The notes: generated by a model not told the origin, from the sequence alone. A DNA stretch of 64,000 bases from Malurus cyaneus samueli (GCA_009741485.1 CM019230.1:3064619-3128618), one strand, 5' to 3'; counted from the stretch's first letter, positions 48,801 to 60,500 are shown. Numbers and translations: made by a program.

Positions 48801-48883
48801 CAAATTGAAGGGTGCTTAATTCTTCACTTTCTTCTGTATTCTGCAGGTCCCATAACAACAAACTGCAGTCTACAGCTTCTTAG
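12055..48883 (+). CDS. BPTF: BPTF, exons 2-32 (whole plus-strand coding locus)
   Basis: BPTF (bromodomain PHD finger transcription factor, the vertebrate NURF301) is the largest NURF subunit. It works in the nucleus with the ISWI ATPase SMARCA1 and histone-binding WD-repeat proteins, bringing nucleosome remodelling to chromatin marked by H3K4me3 and acetylated histones. The exons encode in order: the DDT domain and first PHD finger (exon 2), charged linkers (3-12), a very large Ser/Glu/Lys-rich exon (13), Thr/Gln-rich low-complexity segments (18-24), a coiled, basic region (24-27), one or two C-terminal PHD fingers (27-29) and the bromodomain (30-31). All junctions are GT-AG. Exon phases agree throughout except across exon 24, whose length is one base short of the required frame. 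Skipping three optional in-frame segments (27, 54 and 58 codons) gives about 3,050 codons. Exon 1 is found inverted at 441-1072. Confidence 0.96.
12878..19301 (+). other. BPTF intron 2
   Basis: A 6.4 kb intron from donor GTGAGT to acceptor tactcccacag. I see no exon in it. The only recognisable element is a CR1 tail fragment near 17,250-17,318. Open frames here lack domains or conservation I can recognise. Confidence 0.8.
17240..17318 (+). mobile_element. CR1 LINE 3'-end fragment
   Basis: The segment tcaaaggtcttttccagccc followed by gactctatgattctat resembles the CR1 3' end, which normally reads ggtcccttccaaccc...attctatgattctat. Only the last 60-80 bases are recognisable, so this is an old 5'-truncated copy. 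Confidence 0.65.
19302..19525 (+). CDS. BPTF: BPTF exon 3
   Basis: Joins exon 2 to give [20 protein letters not shown] and continues through the conserved [20 protein letters not shown] and [20 protein letters not shown] segments. It ends AAT G before GTAGGA. It belongs to the conserved N-terminal half downstream of the first PHD finger. Confidence 0.96.
19680..19871 (+). CDS. BPTF: BPTF exon 4
   Basis: Begins [14 protein letters not shown] after the acceptor atattgtag and continues into a Glu/Asp/Lys-rich linker. It ends GAA G before GTAAGG. Phase 1 at both ends. Confidence 0.94.
20359..20547 (+). CDS. BPTF: BPTF exon 5
   Basis: Encodes a Ser/Thr-rich linker ([20 protein letters not shown], then [15 protein letters not shown]) that aligns with the human VGDKGNS...[12 protein letters not shown] segment. 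The acceptor is tttactatag and the donor GTACAG. Phase 1 at both ends. Confidence 0.93.
20548..22230 (+). other. BPTF intron 5
   Basis: A 1.7 kb AT-rich intron. I see no exon, repeat family or RNA gene in it. Confidence 0.8.
22231..22395 (+). CDS. BPTF: BPTF exon 6
   Basis: Encodes a low-complexity Ser/Asn-rich linker ([18 protein letters not shown]). The segment is poorly conserved but position, phase 1 at both ends and the sites ttttgtag and GTAATA fit the gene. Confidence 0.88.
22567..22742 (+). CDS. BPTF: BPTF exon 7
   Basis: Contains [17 protein letters not shown] and [14 protein letters not shown], a strongly conserved BPTF segment. The donor is the weaker GAG/GTTTGT at 22,743. Ends in phase 0. 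Confidence 0.95.
22743..23609 (+). other. BPTF intron 7
   Basis: An 867-base intron ending in the unusual acceptor tctcgtaag. Nothing else recognisable. Confidence 0.8.
23610..23965 (+). CDS. BPTF: BPTF exon 8
   Basis: Encodes [40 protein letters not shown] and the [20 protein letters not shown] segment, nearly invariant among vertebrate BPTF proteins. Ends CAC AG before GTAAGC. Confidence 0.97.
24252..24383 (+). CDS. BPTF: BPTF exon 9
   Basis: Encodes [20 protein letters not shown] and [20 protein letters not shown], a conserved segment. Acceptor ccaatttag, donor GTAAAA. Phase 2 at both ends. Confidence 0.97.
24384..24907 (+). other. BPTF intron 9
   Basis: A 524-base intron with no recognisable element. 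Confidence 0.8.
24908..25037 (+). CDS. BPTF: BPTF exon 10
   Basis: Encodes [20 protein letters not shown], a charged helix, then [20 protein letters not shown]. Acceptor tggattag, donor GTGAGG, ending in phase 0. Confidence 0.96.
25284..25419 (+). CDS. BPTF: BPTF exon 11
   Basis: Encodes [20 protein letters not shown], a conserved aromatic-rich segment, and [18 protein letters not shown]. Acceptor atatttacag, donor GTAAGT. Confidence 0.96.
25579..25800 (+). CDS. BPTF: BPTF exon 12
   Basis: A Lys/Glu/Asp-rich linker beginning [15 protein letters not shown], aligning with the human KRKCSRSPKKIK region. It is less conserved than its neighbours, but sites and phase 1 at both ends fit. Confidence 0.9.
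26093..28496 (+). CDS. BPTF: BPTF exon 13, very large internal exon
   Basis: A 2.4 kb internal exon encoding about 801 residues. The start aligns with [11 protein letters not shown] and the conserved [20 protein letters not shown] helix. The middle is a fast-evolving Ser/Glu/Lys-rich, probably disordered stretch. The end returns to strong conservation: a Thr/Val-rich block ([20 protein letters not shown] and similar), then [20 protein letters not shown] and [20 protein letters not shown]. Donor GTACAT at 28,497. The open frame continues upstream into the intron, but the acceptor cttcttcacag at 26,092 sets the true start. Confidence 0.96.
28719..28843 (+). CDS. BPTF: BPTF exon 14
   Basis: Encodes [20 protein letters not shown] followed by [18 protein letters not shown], nearly invariant in vertebrate BPTF. 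Acceptor gtcattag, donor GTATTG. Confidence 0.97.
29067..29195 (+). CDS. BPTF: BPTF exon 15
   Basis: Encodes [20 protein letters not shown] and [17 protein letters not shown]. Acceptor ttattgcag, donor GTACAT. Phase 1 at both ends. Confidence 0.97.
29469..29619 (+). CDS. BPTF: BPTF exon 16
   Basis: Encodes [20 protein letters not shown] and [17 protein letters not shown]. Acceptor ttctctaaag, donor GTAAAC. Confidence 0.97.
29620..30435 (+). other. BPTF intron 16
   Basis: An 816-base AT-rich intron with nothing recognisable. Confidence 0.8.
30436..30559 (+). CDS. BPTF: BPTF exon 17 with two possible donors
   Basis: Encodes [14 protein letters not shown] up to an internal donor GTTAGT at 30,479. 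The frame stays open for 27 more codons ([20 protein letters not shown] and on) to a second donor, GTGGGG, at 30,560. Both donors leave phase 0 and fit exon 18 (KRLEQQK), so the 81-base extension is an in-frame alternative. The extension is a charged, Gln-rich probable coiled coil. Confidence 0.9.
30560..31937 (+). other. BPTF intron 17
   Basis: A 1.4 kb AT-rich intron containing a short AT-alternating stretch (about 31,000-31,035). No exon or repeat family recognised. Confidence 0.8.
31938..32190 (+). CDS. BPTF: BPTF exon 18
   Basis: Begins KRLEQQKQ, runs through a Thr/Pro/Val-rich stretch ([20 protein letters not shown]) and ends in the conserved [20 protein letters not shown] and ATWVKQGQS. 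Acceptor aattgcatag, donor GTAAGG. Confidence 0.96.
32637..32798 (+). CDS. BPTF: BPTF exon 19, in-frame cassette
   Basis: Encodes [20 protein letters not shown] and [20 protein letters not shown]. Length 162 bases (54 codons) with phase 1 at both ends, so inclusion or skipping both keep the frame. The human protein I recall joins exons 18 and 20 directly, so this is probably an alternative exon. Acceptor gcctcaatag, donor GTAGGG. Confidence 0.88.
32799..33750 (+). other. BPTF intron 19
   Basis: A 952-base intron with nothing recognisable. Confidence 0.8.
33751..33899 (+). CDS. BPTF: BPTF exon 20
   Basis: Encodes [20 protein letters not shown] and [20 protein letters not shown]. Acceptor ctttaattag, donor GTAAGA, ending in phase 0. 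Confidence 0.96.
34165..34273 (+). CDS. BPTF: BPTF exon 21
   Basis: Encodes [20 protein letters not shown] and [10 protein letters not shown]. Acceptor gtgtgcacag, donor GTATTC. Confidence 0.95.
34274..34843 (+). other. BPTF intron 21
   Basis: A 570-base intron containing a G homopolymer at about 34,513-34,523. Nothing else recognised. Confidence 0.8.
34844..35067 (+). CDS. BPTF: BPTF exon 22
   Basis: Encodes [20 protein letters not shown], a Ser/Pro/Gln-rich linker, and [17 protein letters not shown]. Acceptor tcttttacag, donor GTAAAC, ending in phase 0. Confidence 0.96.
35068..36196 (+). other. BPTF intron 22, with a CR1 insertion
   Basis: A 1.1 kb intron whose middle is occupied by a CR1 3' end in the same orientation as the gene. 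The rest is unique AT-rich sequence. Confidence 0.8.
35680..35932 (+). mobile_element. CR1 LINE, 3' end, sense orientation
   Basis: Contains the well-known CR1 3' block: gggaggaaattcttcc, then ggtgcccatagaagctgtgg, ctggaagtctccaaggccag, ggttggatggggcttggagc and ctcaacccaaaccattctat, ending in two ATTCTATG units. The copy is 5'-truncated, as usual, and has no coding capacity. Confidence 0.92.
36197..36419 (+). CDS. BPTF: BPTF exon 23
   Basis: Encodes [40 protein letters not shown] and a Thr-rich tail ending TTVSTSTS. Acceptor ctttttttcag, donor GTAAGC. Confidence 0.96.
36611..37430 (+). CDS. BPTF: BPTF exon 24, Gln/Pro-rich, with frame breaks
   Basis: A Pro/Gln-rich low-complexity exon with intact acceptor (tgtttgcag) and donor (GTAAAG). 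The first part ([15 protein letters not shown] and on) is in the frame set by exon 23 up to about 36,921. Homology then moves to the next frame ([17 protein letters not shown], then [14 protein letters not shown]), which meets a TGA at 37,187-37,189 where human has a Gln codon. It moves again to a frame reading PEIQHSSPV (about 37,225-37,245) and finally to the frame reading [17 protein letters not shown] and [17 protein letters not shown], which fits exon 25. The 820-base length is 1 mod 3 where 2 mod 3 is required, so the net shift is one base short. This is either sequence error in a GC-rich repetitive exon or real damage; intact neighbours favour error. Confidence 0.85.
37431..38144 (+). 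other. BPTF intron 24
   Basis: A 714-base intron. The 135-codon open frame within it has no recognisable domain. Confidence 0.75.
38145..38227 (+). CDS. BPTF: BPTF exon 25
   Basis: Encodes [20 protein letters not shown] and AEREENQ. Acceptor catcctacag, donor GTGAAT. Part of the conserved helical region before the C-terminal PHD finger. Confidence 0.96.
38228..40044 (+). other. BPTF intron 25
   Basis: A 1.8 kb intron with no exon, repeat family or RNA gene that I recognise. Confidence 0.8.
40045..40270 (+). CDS. BPTF: BPTF exon 26
   Basis: Encodes [20 protein letters not shown], the basic [20 protein letters not shown] (a likely nuclear localisation signal) and [20 protein letters not shown]. 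Acceptor cttccccag, donor GTAAGG. Nearly identical to human. Confidence 0.97.
40271..40697 (+). other. BPTF intron 26
   Basis: A 427-base intron with nothing recognisable. Confidence 0.8.
40698..41041 (+). CDS. BPTF: BPTF exon 27: poly-Ala/Pro linker and first half of the PHD finger
   Basis: Encodes a charged helix ([18 protein letters not shown]), an uninterrupted run of 17 Ala codons (mostly GCA/GCC/GCT/GCG mixed), then six Pro and further Pro/Ala. A basic KSKKKKM segment follows. The end, [12 protein letters not shown], is the first half of the H3K4me3-binding PHD finger and holds two cage tyrosines. The exon stops two bases into a Lys codon (AA) before GTGAGT, so the finger is completed by exon 28 or exon 29. 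Confidence 0.95.
41042..44221 (+). other. BPTF intron 27
   Basis: A 3.2 kb intron. I see no exon or repeat family that I can name. Open frames around 42,014-43,755 have no domains. Confidence 0.75.
44222..44395 (+). CDS. BPTF: BPTF exon 28: cassette exon adding a second PHD finger
   Basis: The exon is 174 bases (58 codons) with phase 2 at both ends, so it can be included or skipped without losing the frame. It begins [20 protein letters not shown], the second half of a PHD finger, and includes [10 protein letters not shown] with the last two Cys ligands. It ends [13 protein letters not shown], the first half of another finger, paralogous to the end of exon 27. Inclusion therefore gives two complete fingers; skipping gives one. 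Acceptor aacacttttag, donor GTGAGT. Confidence 0.94.
44396..45301 (+). other. BPTF intron 28
   Basis: A 906-base intron with two A-rich runs near 44,480-44,501. Nothing else recognised. Confidence 0.8.
45302..45494 (+). CDS. BPTF: BPTF exon 29: second half of the C-terminal PHD finger
   Basis: Encodes [20 protein letters not shown] and [15 protein letters not shown], giving the remaining zinc ligands and the cage Tyr and Trp. A linker helix ([17 protein letters not shown]) leads to the bromodomain. Acceptor gctcttgcag, donor GTGAGG, ending in phase 0. Confidence 0.97.
45495..46396 (+). other. BPTF intron 29
   Basis: A 902-base intron with nothing recognisable. Confidence 0.8.
46397..46481 (+). 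CDS. BPTF: BPTF exon 30: bromodomain, first part
   Basis: Encodes [20 protein letters not shown] and YGVIKEPM. The WPF shelf and the Tyr-Tyr of the ZA loop of the acetyl-lysine pocket are present. Acceptor ccctgccag, donor GTAAGT. Confidence 0.97.
46482..47167 (+). other. BPTF intron 30
   Basis: A 686-base intron with nothing recognisable. Confidence 0.8.
47168..47354 (+). CDS. BPTF: BPTF exon 31: bromodomain, second part
   Basis: Encodes [20 protein letters not shown], then [20 protein letters not shown] with the acetyl-lysine-binding Asn in YYNPSDS, and [14 protein letters not shown]. The bromodomain is complete. Acceptor ttctttaaag, donor GTAAGC. Confidence 0.97.
47355..48846 (+). other. 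BPTF intron 31
   Basis: A 1.5 kb AT-rich intron. An AATAAA at 48,365 could allow intronic polyadenylation but nothing supports its use. Confidence 0.75.
48847..48883 (+). CDS. BPTF: BPTF exon 32: last coding segment
   Basis: Encodes [11 protein letters not shown] followed by TAG at 48,881-48,883. This is the known C-terminus of long BPTF. Acceptor tattctgcag. Confidence 0.96.
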
Positions 48884-49745
48884 AGTTCAGCGTGTTAACC
48901 AAACACACGAGCAAGGATCTGGTTGTCTGACAATTTTTAATTAAGGAGCCAGATGTTTTTAGTCAGGTTATCCTGACAAGACTTGATGTAAACTGCGTTT
49001 TTATTGGTCACAACAGTCAAATTATATTCTTGGCTTATTTTGTCCAAAGGACAAAGAAATAAAAATCAGCAGCACCACTTTCTTGTCAAGATCAAATTGT
49101 TGTACTATTGTGGCAGAAGCAGGAAAACTTTGTTTTGTTGAAGGAGAGAGAGAGAGCAAGAAAAAAGATACAGTAAATGGGGTCACGTTTAACTCCATGG
49201 AAATGCCACGTCTGTTCTTCAGTGAAGAAGCTGGTTTAAAGTCCACACAGAAAACTTTGACTGTATTTATTTATTGTTGCAAAAAAGACGCTTTTTTATT
49301 GCTGCCCTCATTTGTCAGCTAATTATTTTTTCTTATAAAATCCAGCCCCGGTTCCATGTAATCCATTCTGTATCTTAACATGATTCCTGTAGGTAAAAGT
49401 ACAAGAAGACCTCTAGATGTCTTTTCTTTCTATGAAAGGAGCTGCTATGTACACATGTGCACACACACAGGACTGGGAATCAACAAGGAGTTTTATCATT
49501 CATGGTAGATAAAAACAAGCTTGCATAAAAGTTGGGCTGAGTGGTCACGGACTACAGACTCTGTTGCCTTGAATATAACAAACAGTACAATTTGTCATTT
49601 ACTCTGCACCAGACTGAACTGAGTAAAATCTATTTGAAGGTATCTTGTTTGTAAACATTTGTCAGATTCTAATTTTTTTTTTCTTTTGTATTAAAATTCA
49701 AAATATGGATGTATATGAAATGAAATAAATGGAGATCATTGTTCT
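48884..49745 (+). other. BPTF: BPTF 3' UTR (approximate end)
   Basis: Non-coding sequence after the stop. The first good polyadenylation signal in a suitable context is AATAAA at 49,724-49,729, so cleavage near 49,745 is likely. A further AATAAA at 50,760-50,765 could give a longer UTR. Confidence 0.55.
49724..49729 (+). terminator. Probable BPTF polyadenylation signal
   Basis: Canonical AATAAA about 840 bases after the BPTF stop codon. Confidence 0.5.
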
Positions 49746-50918
49746 CCCCACAGCCGTAGGTGTGTTTGAGTGTGCGCTGCCACGTGTGTGTGACATTGGG
49801 GGATCTGTGCAGGACTGCAGGGATTGCAAGGAATAGGGGTGGCAATAGGGACCTGACTGTGTTCCCACCCTGTTATCCTGATAAAACACTCTCATGGTGG
49901 TGCCAAGAGGTGTTTGTGAGGTGCCAAGTGCTCTGGGAATGTGGAGTTCCACCTGTAACTGTCCCTGGGAGCTGTCCCAGTGTTTCCTGCAGGAGCAGCA
50001 CTTCCCAAGGGATGAACTGGAGCCCAACACGATCAAACTGCAGATGAGGAAGCTTTTCCTTGGCTGTGTGGGACTGATTTGCTCTGGTCCCTGTTTGTAG
50101 TTGCCAGCCCTGGTTCCTCTGCAGTTCCTCACCCACCTGACCAGCTTTTGCACTAATTCACAGTCAGCTTCTGCTCTACAGTGGTCTGGGATTTACCTGA
50201 TTTATGGATAAGCTCCTTTTGGGTTTAACCTCACACCTTGCTATGCAAGAACCTCCTCTGTTATTTTTCTTAAAAAGATGTTGCTACTCACCACCCTTTC
50301 TTACACTTCCAGCTCAGGTGTTCAGGTTCTTCTGGGGGGATTTTATCTACTAAAAACTCGTGTGGTTTTTTTGTACATACAAATGTTGTCATTTAACCTA
50401 TCTGTGAAAATTACTAATTGTTCAGTGTGGAAACAATAATCCATTTATGCTTCTGAAAGTCAAAGAGGAATAGTTGCATTTAGGTTATGTTGTCCTTTGA
50501 CGTTTTAAAAAAAATGCTGCATATTGTAAGCATTGTGTTTTAATGCAACAAGGAAAAATCTCACCTCTAACAGCACTGGGACATATCCTGCATCTCATCC
50601 CAGCTTCTCAGCATTTCTGTACTATTTATTCATACCTAAATCCATATTGACATGATTTAAACCTTTCCTACCTGTTAGGCAATAGATTGCTGTTTTTAAC
50701 AAATTGTGGCAAACTGAAGAGTACTTTTTTGTACCTTATAGGACACATCATCCTAGACAAATAAAGTAATGTGTTTGACATGGATTTGGTGGTGTTTCTA
50801 ATGAAACATTTGATAATATTATTGGATGTAGGTCCTGGCTTTGCCAGGTCATGTGCAACTGTAAATCAGGTTGATTAGGGAAGTCATACATGCAATTTAA
50901 TGCTGCTGATTAATTATC

Positions 50919-50948
50919 CAACCCAAACCATTCTGTGATTCTTTGAGA
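50919..50948 (+). mobile_element. CR1 LINE tail remnant
   Basis: tccaacccaaaccattctgt followed by gattctttgag is the extreme 3' end of CR1 with a decayed second terminal unit. Nothing upstream is clearly CR1. Confidence 0.6.
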
Positions 50949-53216
50949 GCTTGTTTCAGTGTGCTCAATTTTCATTGAGCAGGTCGAGGTACTTCTCTGG
51001 ATTTATTAGTGGTGATGCTTTATAGTTAAATGGTGTTACTGAAAATAAATCACTTGTGGTTAATTCCCCCCTGACCTAAGGCATAAAATTCATAAGGTTT
51101 GTGATCTCTGCTCAATCCTCATCCTCTTTGTATTTTATAAATTACTGCAACAGTTGTTTTGAAATGATCATATGTTGTAAGAGATATTGATAACATGAGC
51201 TGTGCCAGTTTGATTTTCCTTTTCTGTCTCCTCAAATTTGAAGGAATTGCCCTCAATGTCAATTTAGTTCATGCAGAAATTAATGGAGGTTGAAAGTACT
51301 GTAAGAAGTCAGGCTTACCCAAAAACCTCAAGTAAACCCCTGGACAGATGGGATGACAACAATTATTCCTGTACACCCGGATTTCTGTGCGCTGGCTGCA
51401 GAATTTTCACACTTACCCTTCTGAGAAGAAAATAACTCACTGTGAGGTACCAAAATTACCATGGCAGCTGTTGAACATGAGTGTGGTTATTGCTGGGAGG
51501 GTTTTGGAATAGCAAGTGCAAGACTGGAAATCCACTGGATCTAGGAATTGTTGTTGTTCAGGAGGTGTGTTTAGTGTGGGATGTTTAATGAGGTGTGTTT
51601 AATGTGACACCAGTCCTGCTCCTGCTCCAGCCCATCAGTGGGGTTGTGACAGACAGGGACTTGGTAACACAGAAACAGAATATGGGATAAATCGCTTTTC
51701 AAGCTGCCAGAGCAGCATCTGTGTCCCAGAGGTTTGTGTCAGATCTTGGCACTGAACTCAGGTTTGGGATGGCTTTAGCACTGGTGTCCTGTGCTTGTCT
51801 CCTCCCAGGCACAGTCCCAGGGAGATCCATGTTGGGTTTGTGCCTCCTCTTCCCTGGCTTGGATCAGGATAACAGGAATGGGGCTTGGCTGCTGCTCTGG
51901 GCAGGGGGATGCCTGGAGGAGTTACTGATTAGTCCCTGGGCTTACCCTGAAAATAGAAACAAAGAAACTGGAGATGCACATGGAACCCTTCCTCCTGTCC
52001 CTCCCAGTCACTCCGGAGCTTTGATTTGTTGCCAGAACGGTCCTTCTGCCAAATCAAAACCCCCTCAGATTCTCTCAGGAAAATTCCATCAATCCATGCT
52101 GTGCTCCATGCAAAATCTTTCACACAGCAAAAGTGAGACTGTGTTTTTAGGTGGATTCATAATTTCTGTCCTCCAGTAAGAGCCTTTTGGGTCCCAAACG
52201 GGATGTTTGCTCTTGGTATTTGGCTCCATATCAAGAAATACTTGATGCAGTGTGGCCCATCCCATCCCCTGCTCCGTGGCTTTTCAGGGACATTAAATCA
52301 AGCTGCAAAGGTGGGACAAGTGTCAGAAATACCTTTGTTTCAAAACAGAAAATGCTTCTATAGAAGCCACTGCTCCCTGTGGCAGGTCACATGATATCAC
52401 TGTATATGTGTGGTTTGAGCTGTACTGCATTTTTTACATTTTGTGATATAAATATGTATCAAATCCCCAGCCAGCTTGTCAAACAAGGAGATGCCATTGT
52501 GTAATATCATTACATAAGCGTTTTGGGTCTTCCAGAACCCAGGAGACAGTGAAAGCAGAACCTCATGAACATTTTATTAGTTTCTTTTACAGACTTATTA
52601 CCTGCAAATGCTGACTGGGAACAACAAACATCTCAATTCCACCTCATTAAAGGTACTAAAAGATTATCTTTTTGATTTAAGAAGTGCAAATCCAAGCTTG
52701 GCAGTGTTTCTTCTGGGGAATGGCATTCAGCACAGCTCTGGGATGAGGTGTCTGTACCCAGGCACACCCAGTGTGTGCAGCCCCTGCTCATTTTGCATTC
52801 CGTGCGCCGTCACTTGTGAACCCAACTGGGCATTTGTGTTGTGAGTTCTTGATTTGCTTTCAGTCAGCGTGTTCATACACTCAAATTATTTCACTCTATT
52901 CTGTATGCTCTGTGTGAACCTCCAGCTCTGCTGGAAGAATGGTGTAATTTTCAGAAGTAGCATGGACACGGTTGAGGAGGCAAAAATAATACAAATGGTG
53001 CTTAGTGCTGTTGGTTTCTCTGAAATCGAATGCATGTGATACTTTAGGCAGAGCTGTGAAAGCACAGTGAGCATCCTGTGTGGATAAAGCTGTGGTATCA
53101 TCTGATGTGTTCAAGGTGAAGAGTTCAAAGTGCAGTTGTTGTGTACTGAGCACGGAGCTGCCGGAATTTTGCGTTAAGGTTACTACAGATTGTTGGGGCT
53201 CATTATAGCGGGGGAA

Positions 53217-53280
53217 GCTACAACAGCCTGTGGCTACAACAACCTGTAGCTACAATAACCTGTAGCTACAACAACCTGCG
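53217..53280. repeat. Four-copy 16-base tandem repeat
   Basis: Four back-to-back units of the form gctacaacaacctgta, with one to three differences each, starting at 53,217, 53,233, 53,249 and 53,265. It lies about 190 bases past the stop codon of the minus-strand gene and so probably in its 3' UTR. Confidence 0.9.
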
Positions 53281-53469
53281 GCTCTGAAAGCAGCTGGAGC
53301 AGATTCCTGTCCAGTTAAGGCTGCCCAGCCTGTGCTGAACTCCCGGGCAGGGCACCCAGCGTTTGCCGAAGCACAAGAGCCGCTGTTGGATGGCGTTTCC
53401 AGGCGGGAGCCAGGTGTGCTCTGAGGGTGATCCCGCTGCTCCCACATCCTGGACAGAGCTCTCGGAGCT

Positions 53470-58398
<4,929 letters not shown>

Positions 58399-58438
58399 TT
58401 CGGAGTGAAGTTTTTCCAGACTCAAAACGAACCGGAGT

Positions 58439-58446
58439 CTTTTATG
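58439..58446 (-). promoter_or_regulatory. Possible TATA-like box of C17orf58
   Basis: Read on the minus strand, CATAAAAG sits about 41 bases upstream of the ATG, in ggcataaaagactcc. If used it would give a 5' UTR of only some 10-15 bases. An octamer-like ATTAGCAT is at 58,463-58,470. A more distant start in the CpG island at 60.3 kb is the alternative. Confidence 0.35.
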
Positions 58447-59625
58447 CCCTTCCCCCGATTCATGCTAATGAGAGGCAGCCTGAGGGGAAACGGGAATCAC
58501 TCTCTGGACAACCCACTGGAGCAAGACCAAGCTGCTGCCTCCACCAGCGCTGCCAGCCAGGAATGTGCTCCTTCCCATCGGGACACAACCCACTGCCTGC
58601 ATCACCTGTGTCCTGGCAATAACACACCCACTGATGCTTTTGGCAGCAGAGTTTTGTTTCGTTTTTATTTTGCTCTCCGATGGTGCTCTGCAGAGAAAAA
58701 ATCGTAGGGAACGAGTCTGGTTTTCCTGGTTGTGGGGAGTTGCATTCTGAAGGGGAATTGGGAGATGTTGGAACAGCCCAAACCCCTGGGGTGCAGGGTC
58801 TGAAAAGGATGTTCATGACAATAGAATATATCTGGGGATTTCTGGCCACCTCCAATCTCCTCTTTTAGATTAAGGAACCACTTTCAGTGATTCCTTTCAG
58901 ACTGAAAAATGCAGTAGTGACTGTCCTGTGCAAGGAAAAGCTCTGCTGATCCCACACAGCTTTATTTTTAAATCTCTTTTTGCCAACATGAAGAACTCTG
59001 TAAATTTTCACACACCAGACCAACCCTGATTTGGATTATTGAATTAAGAAGGCTTATTTCTAAGTGACCTTATTGCTACACAAGATTTCCATTGTGACAA
59101 TTTAACTCATCAGCTGCTGCCGGGTGCTGTGGAAGCTGCTCATGACTTTAAGGGACAATGAACAACTCAAAAACTCCATAAAGGCACTGAAAAGCTCCTG
59201 AAGCCCACCCTCGACAGAAAATCTAACCCTCAGCAATGCCTGTGGCATGGGATTGGTTTTGTTTAGTGTAAGCAGTTTGTTTTGTCCTGCCTTAATTAAG
59301 CATTTTAATGGGATTCCTAAAAGCTCAGGGCTTTGTCTCCAGCAGTGATGAAGATACAGAAAATTAACCAGTATGGAAAATAAATGACATTTCTTCACAC
59401 ATGCATTACTCAAGGAGTTGCTCTTCTACTGCAGCACTTATTAAACCCTGTTTTCCTCTGTTATTTTAAACATTTTAATTCCAGAAGTATCCCAAGATAG
59501 CTATTGTGGGAATAGGAGAGTAAACTGAGGATGAGGGAGAGGAGAACTCCTACATTCCTTTTGTGACCAGCAGGTACCTGCAGCAAGAGAGAGAAGATGG
59601 AGTGAGAGTGCTTGCACTGGGGAGG

Positions 59626-59736
59626 GAGGATGGAGGGATGGATGGAGGGATGGATGGATGAGGATGGATGGATGGATGGATGGATGGATGGATGGATGGA
59701 TGGACACAGGGATGGATGGATAGGGATGGATGGATA
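59626..59736. repeat. (GGAT)n microsatellite
   Basis: Long run of ggat units with ggagg and gaggat interruptions, purest at about 59,665-59,702. The apparent open frames rich in His-Pro-Ser or Trp-Met-Asp are artefacts of the repeat. Confidence 0.95.
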
Positions 59737-60175
59737 CACATGTGAGCGTTCCACAGACCTGTACTCCAGGGATTTTTCTGCTGAAAAGCTGCTGGTGGTT
59801 TATTTCAGCCCTCATTCATGAACGGCTGTGTCTGCATTATTTCCCCAGACTCTTTACCGGTACAGAATCTCCCTTAAGAGCACAGTAGCGGTGTTCGGAG
59901 TGTTCCCAACATTCCAGCAGCCCCAGGATGCTCCAGCAGTGGAGATGGAAAAGCTTTCCAAGAGGGGCTGGGCAAAGCAGGGACGGACATCGCTGTGGCC
60001 ACGTCCCAGCCCGGGTGTTCCCGGAGGAGTGGAGAGGAACCCCTCGCAGAACTCCCACGAGTAACATGAAGGTGGTGGCGGCTCCAGGGGTACACGGTGC
60101 GGGGAAAAGGACGGTGCTCGCGGGTAAAAGAATTGGGGGGACCCGACCCCGCGGAACCACAGACGACAGGGCCAC

Positions 60176-60179
60176 AAAA
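60176..60179 (-). terminator. Pol III terminator of tRNA-Arg
   Basis: TTTT on the minus strand, 10 bases after the mature 3' end. Confidence 0.8.
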
Positions 60180-60188
60180 CATACGACC

Positions 60189-60261
60189 CGACCCAGATGG
60201 GACTCGAACCCACAATCCCCAGCTCCGGAGGCTGATGCCTTATCCATTAGGCCACTGGGTC
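60189..60261 (-). tRNA. tRNA-Arg (CCG)
   Basis: Read on the minus strand, the 73-base mature sequence starts GACCCAGTGGCCTAATGGAT and ends TCTGGGTCG. The acceptor stem GACCCAG pairs with CTGGGTC. The D arm GCCTAATGGATAAGGC, anticodon loop CTCCGGA with anticodon CCG, and T arm TGTGG-GTTCGAG-TCCCA are all intact. A box (TGGCCTAATGG) and B box (GGTTCGAGTCC) are present. A pol III terminator TTTT follows at 60,179-60,176. No intron. It matches the human Arg-CCG sequence as I remember it. Confidence 0.97.
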
Positions 60262-60500
60262 ACCCAGCGGAGGCTGCGCGCGCCGCCTGGTAAGAGCCCC
60301 GCCCGGCCGGCGCTGGCCCCGCCCCCCCGCGGCGTCACGTTCTCCGCTCTCGCGGTGGGCGGGCCCCGCCCGTCCCTCCTCGCACGCATTGGCTGCGGCC
60401 CCCCAGGCCCCGCCCCGCGGCGCGTGCCCGCGGCCCCGCCCGCGCCTCAGGAGGGGTTCCCGGTCTCGGTGCCCGCGCGTCACTCTCGGCCCCTCCTCAG
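60262..60500. promoter_or_regulatory. CpG island beside the tRNA gene, gene unassigned
   Basis: Very GC- and CpG-rich with repeated GC boxes (gccccgccc, gggcgggcc), a reversed CCAAT (attgg at about 60,389) and gcgtcacg. It has the look of a pol II promoter, but no coding exon that I recognise starts here. It could serve C17orf58 through a distant non-coding exon, or an unannotated transcript. Confidence 0.5.

Larger units (their letters stand above)
49746..53469. other. Intergenic region between convergent BPTF and C17orf58
   Basis: No gene is supported here. It includes a CR1 tail at about 50,919-50,948, a four-unit 16-base minisatellite at 53,217-53,280, and the 3' UTR of the minus-strand gene at its right end. 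TTTATT at 52,573-52,578 would be an AATAAA for that gene. The 152-codon open frame at 51,721-52,179 resembles nothing I know. Confidence 0.65.
58447..60188. other. Intergenic region upstream of C17orf58
   Basis: No gene supported. It contains the GGAT microsatellite at 59,626-59,736 and otherwise unique sequence. Confidence 0.7.

Noticed and set aside
51721..52179. 152-codon open frame in the BPTF-C17orf58 interval
   Set aside because: No known domain, no promoter or splice context; probably chance.
59501..59815. His-Pro-Ser repeat protein on the minus strand
   Set aside because: It is only the translation of the GGAT microsatellite.
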